DNA of 64,000 nucleotides from Desmospora activa DSM 45169 (GCF_003046315.1 NZ_PZZP01000002.1:496001-560000); one strand, 5' to 3'; counted from the stretch's first letter, positions 1 to 8,843 are shown. The notes: a model not told the origin generated them from the sequence alone. Program-made: numbers and translations.

Positions 1-106
1 CGGTAACAGTGACCAGGACACTCGGCTCAATCAGGACGGCACCTAACACCGCCTGTTCCGCTTCTTGGTTGTGGGGGGGCATCCGATCGGCAAACAACTC
101 GCTCAT
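1..106 (-). CDS. dnaB: Replicative DNA helicase DnaB, N-terminal fragment (cut by window edge)
   Basis: Only the first 35 codons lie in the window, starting at an ATG preceded by GAGGAGGAAGG. The peptide reads MSELFADRMPPHNQEAEQAV and continues LGAVLIEPSVL, the conserved start of the DnaB N-terminal domain (PPHNxEAEQAVLG). DnaB is the hexameric helicase that unwinds DNA ahead of the replisome. It follows rplI on the same strand, as in Bacillales, but the rplI terminator separates them. Confidence 0.93.
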   Translation of the reverse strand, partial: MSELFADRMPPHNQEAEQAVLGAVLIEPSVLVTVT

Positions 107-136
107 GAACCTTCCTCCTCCAAGACGCTACTCACC

Positions 137-166
137 TAAAAAAGAGCTCCATCACGGATGGAGCTA
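137..166 (-). terminator. Rho-independent terminator after rplI
   Basis: On the minus strand AGCTCCATC and GATGGAGCT form a 9-bp stem around a 3-nt loop, followed by TTTTTT. It lies 20 bases past the rplI stop and 30 bases before dnaB, so dnaB probably has its own promoter or relies on read-through. Confidence 0.85.
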
Positions 167-186
167 AGATTGATAACAAAACCTTA

Positions 187-636
187 TTATTTTTGCTCCA
201 ACACTTGGACGGAGAGCGTAGCCATCACTTTAGGATGGAGTTTAACTGGTACTTTGGTGACGCCAAGGGTACGGATCGGCTCATCCAGTTGGATTTTTTT
301 CTTGTCCACTTGCAGGCCATGCTTCTGTTTGAGGAGTTGGCTAATCTGTTTGGAAGTGACCGAACCAAACAGTCGACCACCGTCGCCTGCCTTTGTGCGA
401 ATGGTGATATCCGCTTGCTCCAATTCTTGAGCCAATTGCCGGGAATGCTCCAATTCTTTTTGTTTTTGTTCCGATTCCCTTCGCTTTTGATCCTTTAGGG
501 TGTTAATATTACCGGCGGAAGCCTCAATGGCCAACCCCCGGGGCAGAAGGAAATTACGGGCGTATCCTTCCGCCACTTCTTTCATTTCTCCCTTTTTCCC
601 CTGCCCTTTTACATCTTGCTGAAAAATAACTTTCAT
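187..636 (-). CDS. rplI: 50S ribosomal protein L9
   Basis: A 149-residue protein of normal L9 length. It begins [20 protein letters not shown] and has the conserved [14 protein letters not shown] segment, then a long charged helix joining the N- and C-terminal globular domains. L9 binds 23S rRNA near the L1 stalk base. Its ATG overlaps the gdpP stop by 4 bases (633-636), so the two are probably translationally coupled. Confidence 0.97.
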   Translation of the reverse strand: MKVIFQQDVKGQGKKGEMKEVAEGYARNFLLPRGLAIEASAGNINTLKDQKRRESEQKQKELEHSRQLAQELEQADITIRTKAGDGGRLFGSVTSKQISQLLKQKHGLQVDKKKIQLDEPIRTLGVTKVPVKLHPKVMATLSVQVLEQK

Positions 637-2585
637 TCGGCGTCGCCCCCTTCTTCTATCTGTCTCAATACGTCCATCAGGCGACTCCGCGCCTCATCGA
701 TGGAGATTCCCTCAAACTGGGTAGCAGCGTGAGTCAGATGTCCCCCGCCTCCCAGCTCCTCCATAATTACCTGAACGTTCATTTCCCCCTGTGAACGAGC
801 GCTGATGGATACCTTTCCATCCTCGCGTTTGCCAATGACAAAGGAGGCCCCTACTCCTTTCATGTTCAACAGGGTATCCGCCGCTTGGGCAATCACGAGT
901 TGATCGTAAGTTTCGGTTTCTTCGCCCACGGCGATCGCCATTTTATCGTATACCACTTCCGTATTTTTGACAATCTCCGCCCGTTTGACAAAACGGTCCA
1001 GATCCTCTTGCAACAAGGATTGTACCATCGCCAAATCAGCTCCGTGGCGCCGTAGAAAAGAAGCGGCCTCAAAGGTGCGGGATCCGGAACGGTAGGCGAA
1101 GCTTTTTGTATCGACAACGATCCCCGCCAACAGGGCTGTCGTTTCCACTTTCCCCAGGTTGAGACGTCTTTCTTGATACTGCAACAGCTCGGTCACCAGC
1201 TCACTAGTGGAGGAAGCGTAGGGTTCCAGATAGACGAGCACCGGATCGCGTACAAATTCTTCCCCGCGTCGATGATGATCGATCACCACGACCCGTTGCG
1301 ATCGGTCCACCAACTTCGGTTCAATCGTCAGGGAAGGTTTATGAGTATCCACCAATATTAACAGCGTATTGGCATTTACTTTCTGCAAAGCCCGTTCCGG
1401 GGATAGGACCCGCTCACGTAAAACTTCACTACGATTGATCACATTTACCAACCCCGCGATGGAGGGGTTGGATTCCCCTAAAACGATGTACCCTTTGCCA
1501 TTGGCCAATTCGACGGCTTTTAGCACGCCGATGGCGGAACCCAATGCATCCATATCCGGTTGCACATGGCCCATAATGATTACCTGTTCGCTGTCCTTAA
1601 TCAAGTTGGACAGCGCATGGGAAATCACTCGCGCCCGCACCCTTGTCCGCTTTTCAACCGCATTGGTCTTTCCGCCGAAAAAGACGACTCGGTCCCCGTC
1701 TTGCAACGCAGCTTGATCTCCACCTCTGGCCAGTGCGATATCGAGGGCGGCCTCCGCGGCATGTGTCTGTTCCACCATATTGGCTCCTGTCGTGGCTACC
1801 CCGATACTGAGGGTGATCGGGATTTTGATCTGCCTCGTCATGTCTCGCACCACATCCAGGATATCAAACCGGTTTTTCTTTAGTCGTTCCAACGATTCCC
1901 GCTTCATTACCATAAAGAATTTGTCGGAATCCAACCGGCGCAAACTGATTTCATTCGTCTGCGACCAGCGGGTAACCGCCGATATCACATCGGATAAAAG
2001 GAGTGTCCGTTCCTGCTCATCCAAGCCAACACCCGCTTCATCGAAGTTATCCATATGCAGAACGCCGATGACACTCTGTTCCCGCTCATACCGTTCACGC
2101 AACCGTTCCAAACGAGTGATGTCCCGGAAAAAGTATAAACGTTCCTCCGCCTGATGGATCACTTCAAAAACGTGTCCCTCTACTTCAATCTTTTGCGGCT
2201 GGGCCGCTTCGCTTAAAGCGGGAAACAGCTCCGATACGGGAACACCCACCAATGATTCCGCCTTGGTCATCTCTTTGATAAAGGGGTTGTGCCAAGCAAC
2301 GCGATTTTCCCGATCATATAACAGGATCCCGAGAGGCATCCCCCCCATCGCCGCTTGATGGGCTCCCTTTACGCGCTGGGAAAGGGTCTCAACATAATCG
2401 ATAAAATCCGTACGAAACTGCTGCTCAGCCCGTACCAGAACATAAGCCAACAGGAAAAATACCAGCAATGCGACTAGGGCATATTGCCAGCGGTAAATCC
2501 CCAACAACGCGATTAAAATTAAACTGAAGCACATGGCGAACACCATGTGCGCTCCGTGCCACCGTTTTGTAATAAAATTCGGCAT
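633..2585 (-). CDS. gdpP: Cyclic-di-AMP phosphodiesterase GdpP (DHH/DHHA1, PAS, degenerate GGDEF)
   Basis: A 650-residue membrane-anchored phosphodiesterase that hydrolyses c-di-AMP. Two transmembrane segments lie at about residues 13-50. A PAS-like domain (about 75-160, [18 protein letters not shown]) follows, then a degenerate GGDEF domain (RLDSDKFF in place of GGDEF). From about residue 335 comes a DHH domain with [15 protein letters not shown] and [10 protein letters not shown], and a DHHA1 domain ending in [10 protein letters not shown]. All catalytic DHH motifs are present. It is coupled to rplI, as in most Firmicutes. Confidence 0.96.
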   Translation of the reverse strand: MPNFITKRWHGAHMVFAMCFSLILIALLGIYRWQYALVALLVFFLLAYVLVRAEQQFRTDFIDYVETLSQRVKGAHQAAMGGMPLGILLYDRENRVAWHNPFIKEMTKAESLVGVPVSELFPALSEAAQPQKIEVEGHVFEVIHQAEERLYFFRDITRLERLRERYEREQSVIGVLHMDNFDEAGVGLDEQERTLLLSDVISAVTRWSQTNEISLRRLDSDKFFMVMKRESLERLKKNRFDILDVVRDMTRQIKIPITLSIGVATTGANMVEQTHAAEAALDIALARGGDQAALQDGDRVVFFGGKTNAVEKRTRVRARVISHALSNLIKDSEQVIIMGHVQPDMDALGSAIGVLKAVELANGKGYIVLGESNPSIAGLVNVINRSEVLRERVLSPERALQKVNANTLLILVDTHKPSLTIEPKLVDRSQRVVVIDHHRRGEEFVRDPVLVYLEPYASSTSELVTELLQYQERRLNLGKVETTALLAGIVVDTKSFAYRSGSRTFEAASFLRRHGADLAMVQSLLQEDLDRFVKRAEIVKNTEVVYDKMAIAVGEETETYDQLVIAQAADTLLNMKGVGASFVIGKREDGKVSISARSQGEMNVQVIMEELGGGGHLTHAATQFEGISIDEARSRLMDVLRQIEEGGDAE

Positions 2586-2642
2586 GATGACATCCCCTCA
2601 AGCCGGAAAACCGATCTTTCGTTTCCTGGTTCCTATTGTACC

Positions 2643-2815
2643 CTAGGCTTGACTGGATTCAAAGCGACTACCATTGATAAAGTCGATCCCATTATATTCC
2701 CTTGCAGTTTTCCTTAGTACCGACAAGCTTCCCTCTACCACAACCTTACTCTCAGGTTTTAATGGTGTGGAAGGGATTTTTGCAAGCAGAACCCATGCTG
2801 CGCCTCTTAAAGAAA
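2643..2815 (-). other. Unassigned coding-like stretch between yybS-like gene and gdpP
   Basis: After the yybS-like stop, one minus-strand frame stays open to a stop at 2643 and reads like real protein (LLAKIPSTPLKPESKVVVEG, then YNGIDFINGSRFESSQA). In the other direction the frame enters the yybS-like gene out of frame and shows no start with a ribosome binding site. It could be the 3' remnant of a displaced gene or chance; I do not recognise it. Confidence 0.25.
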
Positions 2816-3724
2816 TTATTTTTTGGACTCCATCCGCTTTCGCCACTCTGTTCCAGTATCCACGATTCCTAACAGATGGATAAAAAAAGAGAATAACGGG
2901 ATGAGAAGCGCCAGCACTCCAACCAGAACTACCCAACCATTCCCTCGATTCCAACGATGCAACAGGAACGCGGAAAAAGCCAACCCTTGCACAAAAAAGA
3001 TTAAAAACATCAACGTAACCGTTGTGCCGGCAATAAAAGAAATCGTTCCCCCCTCTAAACCAAACAACAACAGTAACAACAATGCGATAAAGTAAAAATA
3101 AAAAAAGGGTCGGGGCAAGCGCCATTCCCGGATCGGAGGAAGGTATTTCCCGGGCAATCCCTGGCGCATCAGCAAGCGTCGGCCCAATAGGAAGTTAAAC
3201 AGAGGAAAGGGAATTGTGATAAAGAACATCATAATCGGAAGAACGAGGTTTAATGATGGGGCTTCTTCCATGTCCACTGCATTTAAACCGTAGTTTTCCA
3301 ACGTTTGCTGCGTGCTTTCCCACTGTTGTTGCCACATGGATTGGAACTGTCCCAATCCGTCAAACATCCAGGTAGCGAACAGGAGTAACCCCAACACTCC
3401 CAGCCACGTTGCCACCCACCCGCCTAAAACAACGTCAGTCCCGGTGGATTCCGGCTTTCTGTACAGTTCCCCCATCAATAGACCGATTCCGGTGGCAAAC
3501 AGCCATGCGGCGATCATCGTCGGTCCGACTAAAAGGGAGAGGATTCCGCAAATCGTCACCGGAAACAATGCCGATTTCCAGCCGTTTTTGGCGCTAAACC
3601 AGAAAAAGGGGAGCGGAATAAACCATAAGCTGATGACGCCTAGTGGCGTTATTATTGAGAGAAGGAGCAGCAAATATAGACCAACCGTTATCAACCCGCC
3701 GCGCACATCTGTAAATGGAGACAA
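2816..3724 (-). CDS. yybS: YybS-like DUF2232 integral membrane protein
   Basis: About 302 residues with roughly eight hydrophobic segments (for example VGLYLLLLLSIITPLGVIS near the start and WVVLVGVLALLIPLFSFFI near the end), the DUF2232 pattern. The function of the family is not settled. I chose the TTG at 3724, because AAGAGGTGA lies 8 bases upstream and it starts 7 bases after the MazG-like stop. The longer open frame upstream is out-of-frame read-through of the MazG-like gene. Position just upstream of gdpP matches B. subtilis yybS-yybT. Confidence 0.85.
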   Translation of the reverse strand: MSPFTDVRGGLITVGLYLLLLLSIITPLGVISLWFIPLPFFWFSAKNGWKSALFPVTICGILSLLVGPTMIAAWLFATGIGLLMGELYRKPESTGTDVVLGGWVATWLGVLGLLLFATWMFDGLGQFQSMWQQQWESTQQTLENYGLNAVDMEEAPSLNLVLPIMMFFITIPFPLFNFLLGRRLLMRQGLPGKYLPPIREWRLPRPFFYFYFIALLLLLLFGLEGGTISFIAGTTVTLMFLIFFVQGLAFSAFLLHRWNRGNGWVVLVGVLALLIPLFSFFIHLLGIVDTGTEWRKRMESKK

Positions 3725-3731
3725 TCCGTGG

Positions 3732-4043
3732 TCACCTCTTGCTGATATATTCTTCCAACTGGGACAGATCACCATACCAGTCTTCCAGCTGATGCCGCTC
3801 TCGTGCCGCCTCCCGCAATTTACGGGTAACAGCCTGGTCCACTTCCCGATAAGAGAAACCGACACGCCGCGCCAAGACATAAGTAGCCACTACCAAACTG
3901 GCCAAACTGTCTTGGATCAGAGAGCGGTTGGCATGATGCAATCCTTTATATAAATTGGCGATTTGATCCAACATCTCTGTTTTTAACCATTCGATCACTT
4001 TCATGCTTTTGGCGATGTGTACGCTTCGCTCCGGCCTGCTCAT
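3732..4043 (-). CDS. MazG-like family protein
   Basis: About 103 residues starting MSRPERSVHIAKSMKVIEWL, after AAAAAGGAG with 7-base spacing. It is helical and MazG-like (LIQDSLASLVVATYVLARRVG, then YREVDQAVTRKLREAARER). MazG relatives hydrolyse nucleoside triphosphates, but the EExxE metal-binding pattern is weak here, so activity is uncertain. The gene lies between rpsR and the yybS-like gene on the same strand. Confidence 0.7.
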   Translation of the reverse strand: MSRPERSVHIAKSMKVIEWLKTEMLDQIANLYKGLHHANRSLIQDSLASLVVATYVLARRVGFSYREVDQAVTRKLREAARERHQLEDWYGDLSQLEEYISKR

Positions 4044-4136
4044 CGTCAGCACTCCTTTTTGGGAAAGCGTGATAAAAAGTATCTTCCACACAGAAGAGGA
4101 AGAATCCTCCTTCTGTCCCAAGCAGGAATGTGAATG

Positions 4137-4161
4137 AAAAAAGAGACGTGTGACACGTCCC
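4137..4161 (-). terminator. Terminator of the rpsF-ssb-rpsR operon
   Basis: On the minus strand GGGACGTG and CACGTCTC form a stem around TCA, followed by TTTTTT. It lies directly after the rpsR stop at 4173. Confidence 0.85.
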
Positions 4162-4172
4162 TTTTTTGATGC

Positions 4173-4400
4173 TCAGTCCGTCGTGTACGGCAAAAGCGCC
4201 ATTTGCCGAGCACGTTTGATTGCCCGGGTCAATTGCCGTTGATATTTGGAAGAAGTTCCTGTCACCCGGCGAGGGAGAATCTTCCCGCGTTCGCTGATAA
4301 ACTTCCGTAGCAAATCGACATCTTTGTAATCGATATACTCGATTTTATTTACTGTAAAGAAGCAGACTTTACGGCGTTTATTGCCTCTGCGTCGAGCCAT
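4173..4400 (-). CDS. rpsR: 30S ribosomal protein S18
   Basis: A 75-residue S18 with the conserved centre [20 protein letters not shown] followed by [16 protein letters not shown]18 pairs with S6 on the platform of the small subunit. Here ssb separates it from rpsF, the conserved rpsF-ssb-rpsR order. The ATG follows GAGGAGGC. Confidence 0.97.
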   Translation of the reverse strand: MARRRGNKRRKVCFFTVNKIEYIDYKDVDLLRKFISERGKILPRRVTGTSSKYQRQLTRAIKRARQMALLPYTTD

Positions 4401-4429
4401 AGTTAGCCTCCTCTCTTTTCGACTGTTAT

Positions 4430-4882
4430 TTAGAAGGGTAAATCGTCATCGGAGATATCAATCGGTTTGCCGTCATCTGCAAAGGGATCGTCTGAGGAAT
4501 TGCGGTCGTTCTGAAATCCGTTTCCACCCTCGTACCCCGGATTGCCGCCTTGCCCACCGGAACCACCGGTAGGGAGAAAACGAACATTGTCCGCCACCAC
4601 TTCCGCTACGCGGACCTTACGACCTTCCTGATTTTCATAGTTCCGCACCTGTAGACGGCCTTCCACCGCCACCATGCGTCCCTTTTTCACATAGTTGGCT
4701 ACGTTTTCCGCTTGTTGACGCCAAACGACAATGTCGATGAAATCCGCTTCCCGTTCCCCTTGCTGATTGGTGAAAGGCCGTTCCACTGCCAACCGGAAAC
4801 TGGTTACCGCTACACCGTTCGCCGTATACCGCAGTTCCGGATCCCAAGTTAATCGACCAATCAAAACCACCCGGTTTAACAT
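4430..4882 (-). CDS. ssb: Single-stranded DNA-binding protein Ssb
   Basis: A 150-residue protein. The OB-fold covers residues 1-110 ([20 protein letters not shown] at the start, [20 protein letters not shown] inside). A Gly/Asn-rich linker follows, and it ends in the acidic tip DISDDDLPF, the interaction peptide that recruits replication and repair proteins. I prefer the ATG at 4882 (AAAAGGAGAGG, 6 bases upstream) to the in-frame TTG at 4888. The start region is the last unit of a tandem repeat array, so each copy of the repeat also carries this ribosome binding site. Confidence 0.96.
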   Translation of the reverse strand: MLNRVVLIGRLTWDPELRYTANGVAVTSFRLAVERPFTNQQGEREADFIDIVVWRQQAENVANYVKKGRMVAVEGRLQVRNYENQEGRKVRVAEVVADNVRFLPTGGSGGQGGNPGYEGGNGFQNDRNSSDDPFADDGKPIDISDDDLPF

Positions 4883-4883
4883 T

Positions 4884-5113
4884 GGCAACCTCTCCTTTTG
4901 GGCGAAGCCCCCCTAATCAGGTGTCCCGTGAGGGGCAACCTCTCCTTTTGGGCGAAGCCCCCCTAATCAGGTGTCCCGTGAGGGGCAACCTCTCCTTTTG
5001 GGCGAAGACCCTCCAATCAGGTGTCCCGTGAGGGGCAACCTCTCCTTTTGGGCGAAGCCCCTCCAATCAGGTGTCCTGTGAGGGGCAACCTCTCCTTTTG
5101 GGCGAAGACCCTG
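4884..5113. repeat. Tandem array of 50-bp repeats carrying the ssb ribosome binding site
   Basis: The string GGCAACCTCTCCTTTTGGGC recurs at 4884, 4934, 4984, 5034 and 5084, exactly 50 bases apart, giving four full units and a partial fifth. Units differ at a few positions (CCCCCCTAA against ACCCTCCAA). Read on the coding strand, each unit holds CACGGGACACCTGATTAGG, a GGGC-TTC-GCCC hairpin and AAAAGGAGAGGTTGCC. The last of these is the Shine-Dalgarno of ssb in the unit next to the gene. Confidence 0.95.
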
Positions 5114-5259
5114 TATTGGAGATTTGGAAGGGTCATCTCCCTTTTCGGTAGAACCGCAACGCTTAAAACATTTTAGCCAAACCTTCTGCTCAATATTTAC
5201 TCTCTCCAGCGGGCTCTCCGTTGTGTCCCCGATTGGTGAGATGCCCTTGTTGGCCGTGG
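5114..5259. other. Rest of the rpsF-ssb spacer
   Basis: No gene or clear regulatory site. The usual rpsF-ssb gap in Bacillales is a few tens of bases; here it is 377 with the repeat array. Confidence 0.5.
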
Positions 5260-5565
5260 TTACTTTTGTTTTTCCGGTTTATCATCAATGTTGATGACCA
5301 TGTGACGGATGACGTCGTCATTTAACTTCAGCTGTCGATCCAATTCGTTAACCGTGTCGGTATCGCCATGGAAGGTAACCACTGTATAGATGCCTTCGCG
5401 ATAGTCGTCCAACAGGTAAGCTAGACGACGTTTGCCAAAGTGCTCCTGCTCGATGGCTTCACCGTTGTTTTGGGAGAGAATCCCTTGGACTTTCTCACGG
5501 GTGCTGTTCAGCTTCTCCTCGTCCAACTCGGGACGAACGATGTACATCAGCTCATATTTACTCAT
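5260..5565 (-). CDS. rpsF: 30S ribosomal protein S6
   Basis: A 101-residue S6 starting MSKYELMYIVRPELDEEKL, with the typical RLAYLLDDYREGIYTVVTF strand. The ATG has AGAAGGAGGTGG upstream; the longer open frame starting at 5625 only reads through the leader. S6 binds 16S rRNA as a heterodimer with S18, encoded two genes downstream. Confidence 0.97.
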   Translation of the reverse strand: MSKYELMYIVRPELDEEKLNSTREKVQGILSQNNGEAIEQEHFGKRRLAYLLDDYREGIYTVVTFHGDTDTVNELDRQLKLNDDVIRHMVINIDDKPEKQK

Positions 5566-5585
5566 TATGTTCCACCTCCTTCTGG

Positions 5586-5612
5586 ACTTGGCGGCCCCTA
5601 TCAGGGGCAAGG
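5586..5612 (-). promoter_or_regulatory. Candidate S6:S18 autoregulatory motif in the rpsF leader
   Basis: On the minus strand CTTG, a GCCCC-TGATA-GGGGC hairpin, CGC and CAAG follow one another about 20 bases upstream of the rpsF start. An outer CTTG/CAAG stem with an unpaired CCG next to an inner hairpin matches the described mRNA motif that mimics the S6:S18 site of 16S rRNA. The match was made by eye. Confidence 0.5.
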
Positions 5613-5754
5613 AGTGAATAGTCATTATTCACGATAATACATTTTACCAAAAGCACAAGCATGTGACAAGATTTTAGGGAAAGGGATTTTAAGCCTGCGT
5701 GCTCTCGCCGTTTGCAAAAAGGAAGATAACGTCCACTCCGGCCCCGATGCTGCC

Positions 5755-5800
5755 CCTCACGGGACACCTGATCAGTGGGGCTTCGCCCAAGCGGTTGGGA
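5755..5800 (+). repeat. Inverted, diverged copy of the ssb-upstream 50-bp repeat
   Basis: CCCCTCACGGGACACCTGAT, CAG, then GGGGCTTCGCCC match the 50-bp unit of the ssb array but on the other strand. The copy lies between ychF and rpsF and lacks the Shine-Dalgarno portion. Confidence 0.8.
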
Positions 5801-5821
5801 ACGGCAAAAAATCGCTGCCAC

Positions 5822-6922
5822 TCAAACATTAAAGCGAAAGTGAACGACATCGCCGTCGTGAACCACATAATCCTTTCCTTCAGAGCGAAGCAGTCCCCGC
5901 TCTCGTGCTTGGGCCATCGACCCGGCTTCTAAAAGGTGATCGTATGCAACCACTTCCGCCCGGATAAAACCCCGTTCAAAGTCGGAGTGAATCACCCCAG
6001 CCGCTTGAGGTGCTCTTGTGCCTTCCCGGATCGTCCAGGCACGCACCTCTTTTTCACCGGCGGTAAAGTAGGTGATAAGGCCCAACAGCTTGTATGCGGC
6101 TGCCACCAATCGATCCAGACCGGAAGAGGCTAAGCCTAAGTCCGCTAAAAACTGATCCCGTTCTTCCCCTTCCAGCTCCACAATCTCCGCTTCCAACTGG
6201 GCGCTGATGGTCACCACTTCCGCGCCTTCTTTCTCTGCTTGTTCAATCACCTGATGCACAAGCGGATTCTCATCCGGTGTCGCCACTTCCTCTTCCGCTA
6301 CATTGGCCGCATACAGCATCTTTTTCATGGTCAACAAGTTAAGAGAGCGGATCAACCCTTTATCCTCTTCCGACAGATCTACTCCCCGCGCCGGCTGCCC
6401 TTCAGCCAAGGCATCCCGCAGCTGTGTCAACAGCGTATATTCCTTGATCGCTTGCGTATCCCCACTCTTTTTTTGGCGATGAAGTCGTTCCAGGCGGCGT
6501 TCTACCGTCTCCAAATCGGCCAATACCAACTCTAGGTTGATCGTTTCCATATCACTAACAGGATTGATCTTGCCAGATACATGGGTAATATTGTCATCTT
6601 CAAAACAACGCACCACATGGATGATCGCATCCACTTCCCGAATATGGGACAAAAATTGATTTCCTAACCCTTCTCCTTTGCTTGCCCCTTTGACAAGTCC
6701 GGCAATATCTGTAAATTGAAACGACGTGGGCATCACACGCTGAGGATTGACGATCTCGGCCAAACGCTCTAACCGTTCATCGGGAACATCCACCACCCCG
6801 ACATTAGGGTCAATGGTACAAAACGGATAATTGGCGGATTCGGCTCCCGCCTGGGTAATTGCATTAAACAAGGTTGATTTGCCTACATTGGGCAAACCGA
6901 CAATGCCGGTGGTTAACGGCAT
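5822..6922 (-). CDS. ychF: Redox-regulated ATPase YchF (Obg-family NTPase)
   Basis: A 366-residue protein, the family's usual length. G1 is GIVGLPNVGKSTLFNAIT at the N-terminus and G3 is DIAGLVKGASKGEGLGNQFL. The C-terminal TGS domain has LITYFTAGEKEVRAWTIREG and ends GDVVHFRFNV. YchF/OLA1 proteins prefer ATP to GTP and associate with ribosomes. The gene is upstream of rpsF on the same strand, as in B. subtilis. Confidence 0.97.
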   Translation of the reverse strand: MPLTTGIVGLPNVGKSTLFNAITQAGAESANYPFCTIDPNVGVVDVPDERLERLAEIVNPQRVMPTSFQFTDIAGLVKGASKGEGLGNQFLSHIREVDAIIHVVRCFEDDNITHVSGKINPVSDMETINLELVLADLETVERRLERLHRQKKSGDTQAIKEYTLLTQLRDALAEGQPARGVDLSEEDKGLIRSLNLLTMKKMLYAANVAEEEVATPDENPLVHQVIEQAEKEGAEVVTISAQLEAEIVELEGEERDQFLADLGLASSGLDRLVAAAYKLLGLITYFTAGEKEVRAWTIREGTRAPQAAGVIHSDFERGFIRAEVVAYDHLLEAGSMAQARERGLLRSEGKDYVVHDGDVVHFRFNV

Positions 6923-7101
6923 GTAGCTTCATCTCCTCTTTTAATCATCGTTACCGCATCTCATGATAATCTTTGTCCATTATAGCGAAACCGCCCCCAC
7001 CTGTCTTGACCACTCCCCATGCGTAAACGCAGGGGATTCACCACAGGCACTTCCTACGGTCGCTTGGGTAATCCCCCGTAACCGGGAGAAATTGACCAAG
7101 C

Positions 7102-8228
7102 TCAGACCGTGGGCCCCACGGCGATCAATCGTAGACCTTCTTGCAAGAGATTCTTCGCTGCGTTGATGTCTCGATCATGGTGTTCATTGCATGCTGGACA
7201 TGTCCATTCTCTTAAGTTTAACTTCTTTACGTCTTTGTTTCGATACCCACAACCGCAACAGCGTTGGCTGGAGGGAAAGGTTTTTCCAACCTTCACAAGT
7301 GTTCTCCCGTGCCATTGTGCCTTGTATTCCAGCATGGTAACAAACTCCGACCAGGAAGCATCCGTAATGGCTTGGCCAGGTTGTGATTCTTCACCATGTT
7401 CTTCACTTGCAAATCTTCGATGCTGATCACTTGATTTTCGTGAATCAACCGCAAAGACAACTTATGAAGGAAATCACGGCGGGCGTTTACAATTTTCTCA
7501 TGAATCCGGGCAACTTTGATCCGGGCCTTGTTCCAGTTGGAACCGCCTTTGCTCCGTCTGCTCATGACTCGCTGTGCTTTCGCCAGTTGTTTCTCATATT
7601 TTCGGAAATATTTTGGCGCATTTTCTTTCCTGCCATCCGAAAGGATGGCGAAATCTTTTAGACCTAAGTCAATACCAATCGCTTTGTCTTTATCGACGGG
7701 AACATAGGGGCAAGCATGCATTTCACAGCAAACCGACACAAAATATTTCCCCGATGGGGTACGCCGAATGGTAGCGGAAAGAATTTTGCCTTCTACTTCT
7801 TTTGATTTTGCAAACTTGACCCATCCGAGTTTGGGTAGCTTGATCTTGTTGCCTATGACTGCAATCGACGGTTTTCCTTTTGGATAGTTGCATTGACTGG
7901 TGTAGGATTGAACGGGATTCCTGCGACTTTTGAAACGCGGCTGATCATTCTGACCTTTAAAGAAACGAGAAAAGGCATCCGCTAGATCCTTCAAGGCGTT
8001 TTGCAACGAAGTGGAATCTACCTCTTTTAACCATTCCAACTCTTTTTTCAGGCTGGGAAGTTGATTGGAGCAAGCCTGATAGGTGAGCCCTTTCCCCGTT
8101 TGTGCATATTGTTCATTCCACTTGGCTAGAAAGAGATTGAATGTGAAACGACTGCAACCAATGGATTTGTTGATGAGAATTGCTTGTTCTTTGGTTGGAT
8201 ACAGACGAAACCGAAACGCTTTGTGCAT
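7102..8228 (-). pseudogene. tnpB: TnpB (IS605 OrfB) RNA-guided nuclease, broken by a 1-base deletion
   Basis: From ATG 8228 the first frame reads MHKAFRFRLYPTKEQAILIN, with the RuvC-I Asp in GIDLGLKDFAILSDG and RuvC-II Glu in [13 protein letters not shown]. At about 7371 the frame is lost: AAGCC stands where AAGGCC is expected. The other frame resumes [20 protein letters not shown], then the zinc finger ([12 protein letters not shown]) and Ruv[14 protein letters not shown]. The first frame alone lacks the zinc finger and third catalytic Asp, so the nuclease is inactive unless the shift is a sequencing error or recoded. Confidence 0.88.
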
Positions 8229-8231
8229 GGG

Positions 8232-8495
8232 TCACCTCCTTGGTTGAGTCTCAGTGTACTGTTTCACTACTTCCAATGAAACCGTCCCAACCGTTGCTAC
8301 AAAATAGACGTTTGTCCATAGTGAGGGGATTCGTGATTTCAAGTGCGGGAACTCTTGCCTTAATACTCGTGATGGATACCCTTTGAGATGCTTGACCACC
8401 TTGTGTATGCCGAATTGGGGATCACATTGTATGAGCAAATGGACATGATCGGGCATGATCTCCATCCTTGAAATCGTCGTTTTCAAGCCGGTCAC
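8232..8495 (-). pseudogene. tnpA: TnpA Y1 transposase (IS200/IS605), N-terminus missing
   Basis: The remaining 87 residues include the HUH motif (MPDHVHLLIQ) and the catalytic Tyr helix (LEVVKQYTETQ). A full TnpA has about 50 more N-terminal residues of core beta sheet. No in-frame continuation is visible upstream; the sequence passes directly into a terminal hairpin region. It ends 3 bases before tnpB. An internal deletion next to the left end is the simplest explanation. Confidence 0.8.
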
Positions 8496-8607
8496 TTACA
8501 GGCGAAGATGGTCAGGCTTGTGAGAGGGGTAAAAAAACCCTCCCTCGCCTGACGCTCGCTTTCATACCCATAGCTGAAGCTAGGGGTTTTCCCGCTCGCA
8601 AAGATAT

Positions 8608-8635
8608 AAAAAAGCCCCTCTTTTTCATGAGGGGC
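8608..8635 (-). terminator. Terminator of the DUF951 gene
   Basis: On the minus strand GCCCCTC-ATGAAAAA-GAGGGGC forms a 7-bp stem followed by TTTTTT. It lies directly after the DUF951 stop. Confidence 0.85.
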
Positions 8636-8636
8636 A

Positions 8637-8843
8637 TCACGATTGGGGTGGATCCGTCGATGCCAATACTTTTTTCATCCGCTTCTCAAATTTTGAACGA
8701 GGCAATAGGACACTGTGTCCACAACCGGTACATTTCATTCGAATATCCATCCCCATGCGAATCACTTTCCAAGCGTTGGTTCCACAGGGATGGGGCTTTT
8801 TCATCTCTACGACATCCCCGAGCTGGAAGCTTTTCCGCTCCAT
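8637..8843 (-). CDS. yyzM: DUF951 family small protein (YyzM-like)
   Basis: About 68 residues, starting MERKSFQLGDVVEMKKPHPC. It has the family's CG...C..CG cysteine pattern (HPCGTNAW and MKCTGCGH), suggesting metal binding or a beta-barrel RNA-binding fold; the function is unknown. GGAGG lies 5 bases before this ATG; the GTG four codons upstream has no usable site. Position near ychF matches B. subtilis yyzM. Confidence 0.9.
   Translation of the reverse strand: MERKSFQLGDVVEMKKPHPCGTNAWKVIRMGMDIRMKCTGCGHSVLLPRSKFEKRMKKVLASTDPPQS

Larger units (their letters stand above)
6990..8600 (-). mobile_element. Decayed IS200/IS605-family element (truncated tnpA, frameshifted tnpB)
   Basis: The element holds a shortened Y1 transposase and a TnpB gene on one strand. 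At the 3' side of tnpB an imperfect palindrome (CCCCATGCGTAAACGCAGGGG, 7016-7036) looks like the right-end hairpin. At the other side TAGCTGAAGCTAG (8570-8582) looks like a left-end hairpin. The exact ends are not defined because these elements have no terminal inverted repeats or target duplication. Confidence 0.75.

Noticed and set aside
3725-3880. Long N-terminal extension of the yybS-like frame
   Set aside because: It overlaps the MazG-like gene in another frame and lacks membrane features; the TTG at 3724 with AAGAGGTGA is the likely start.
4884-5113. CRISPR array
   Set aside because: Units are contiguous 50-bp copies without variable spacers, and no cas genes are near.
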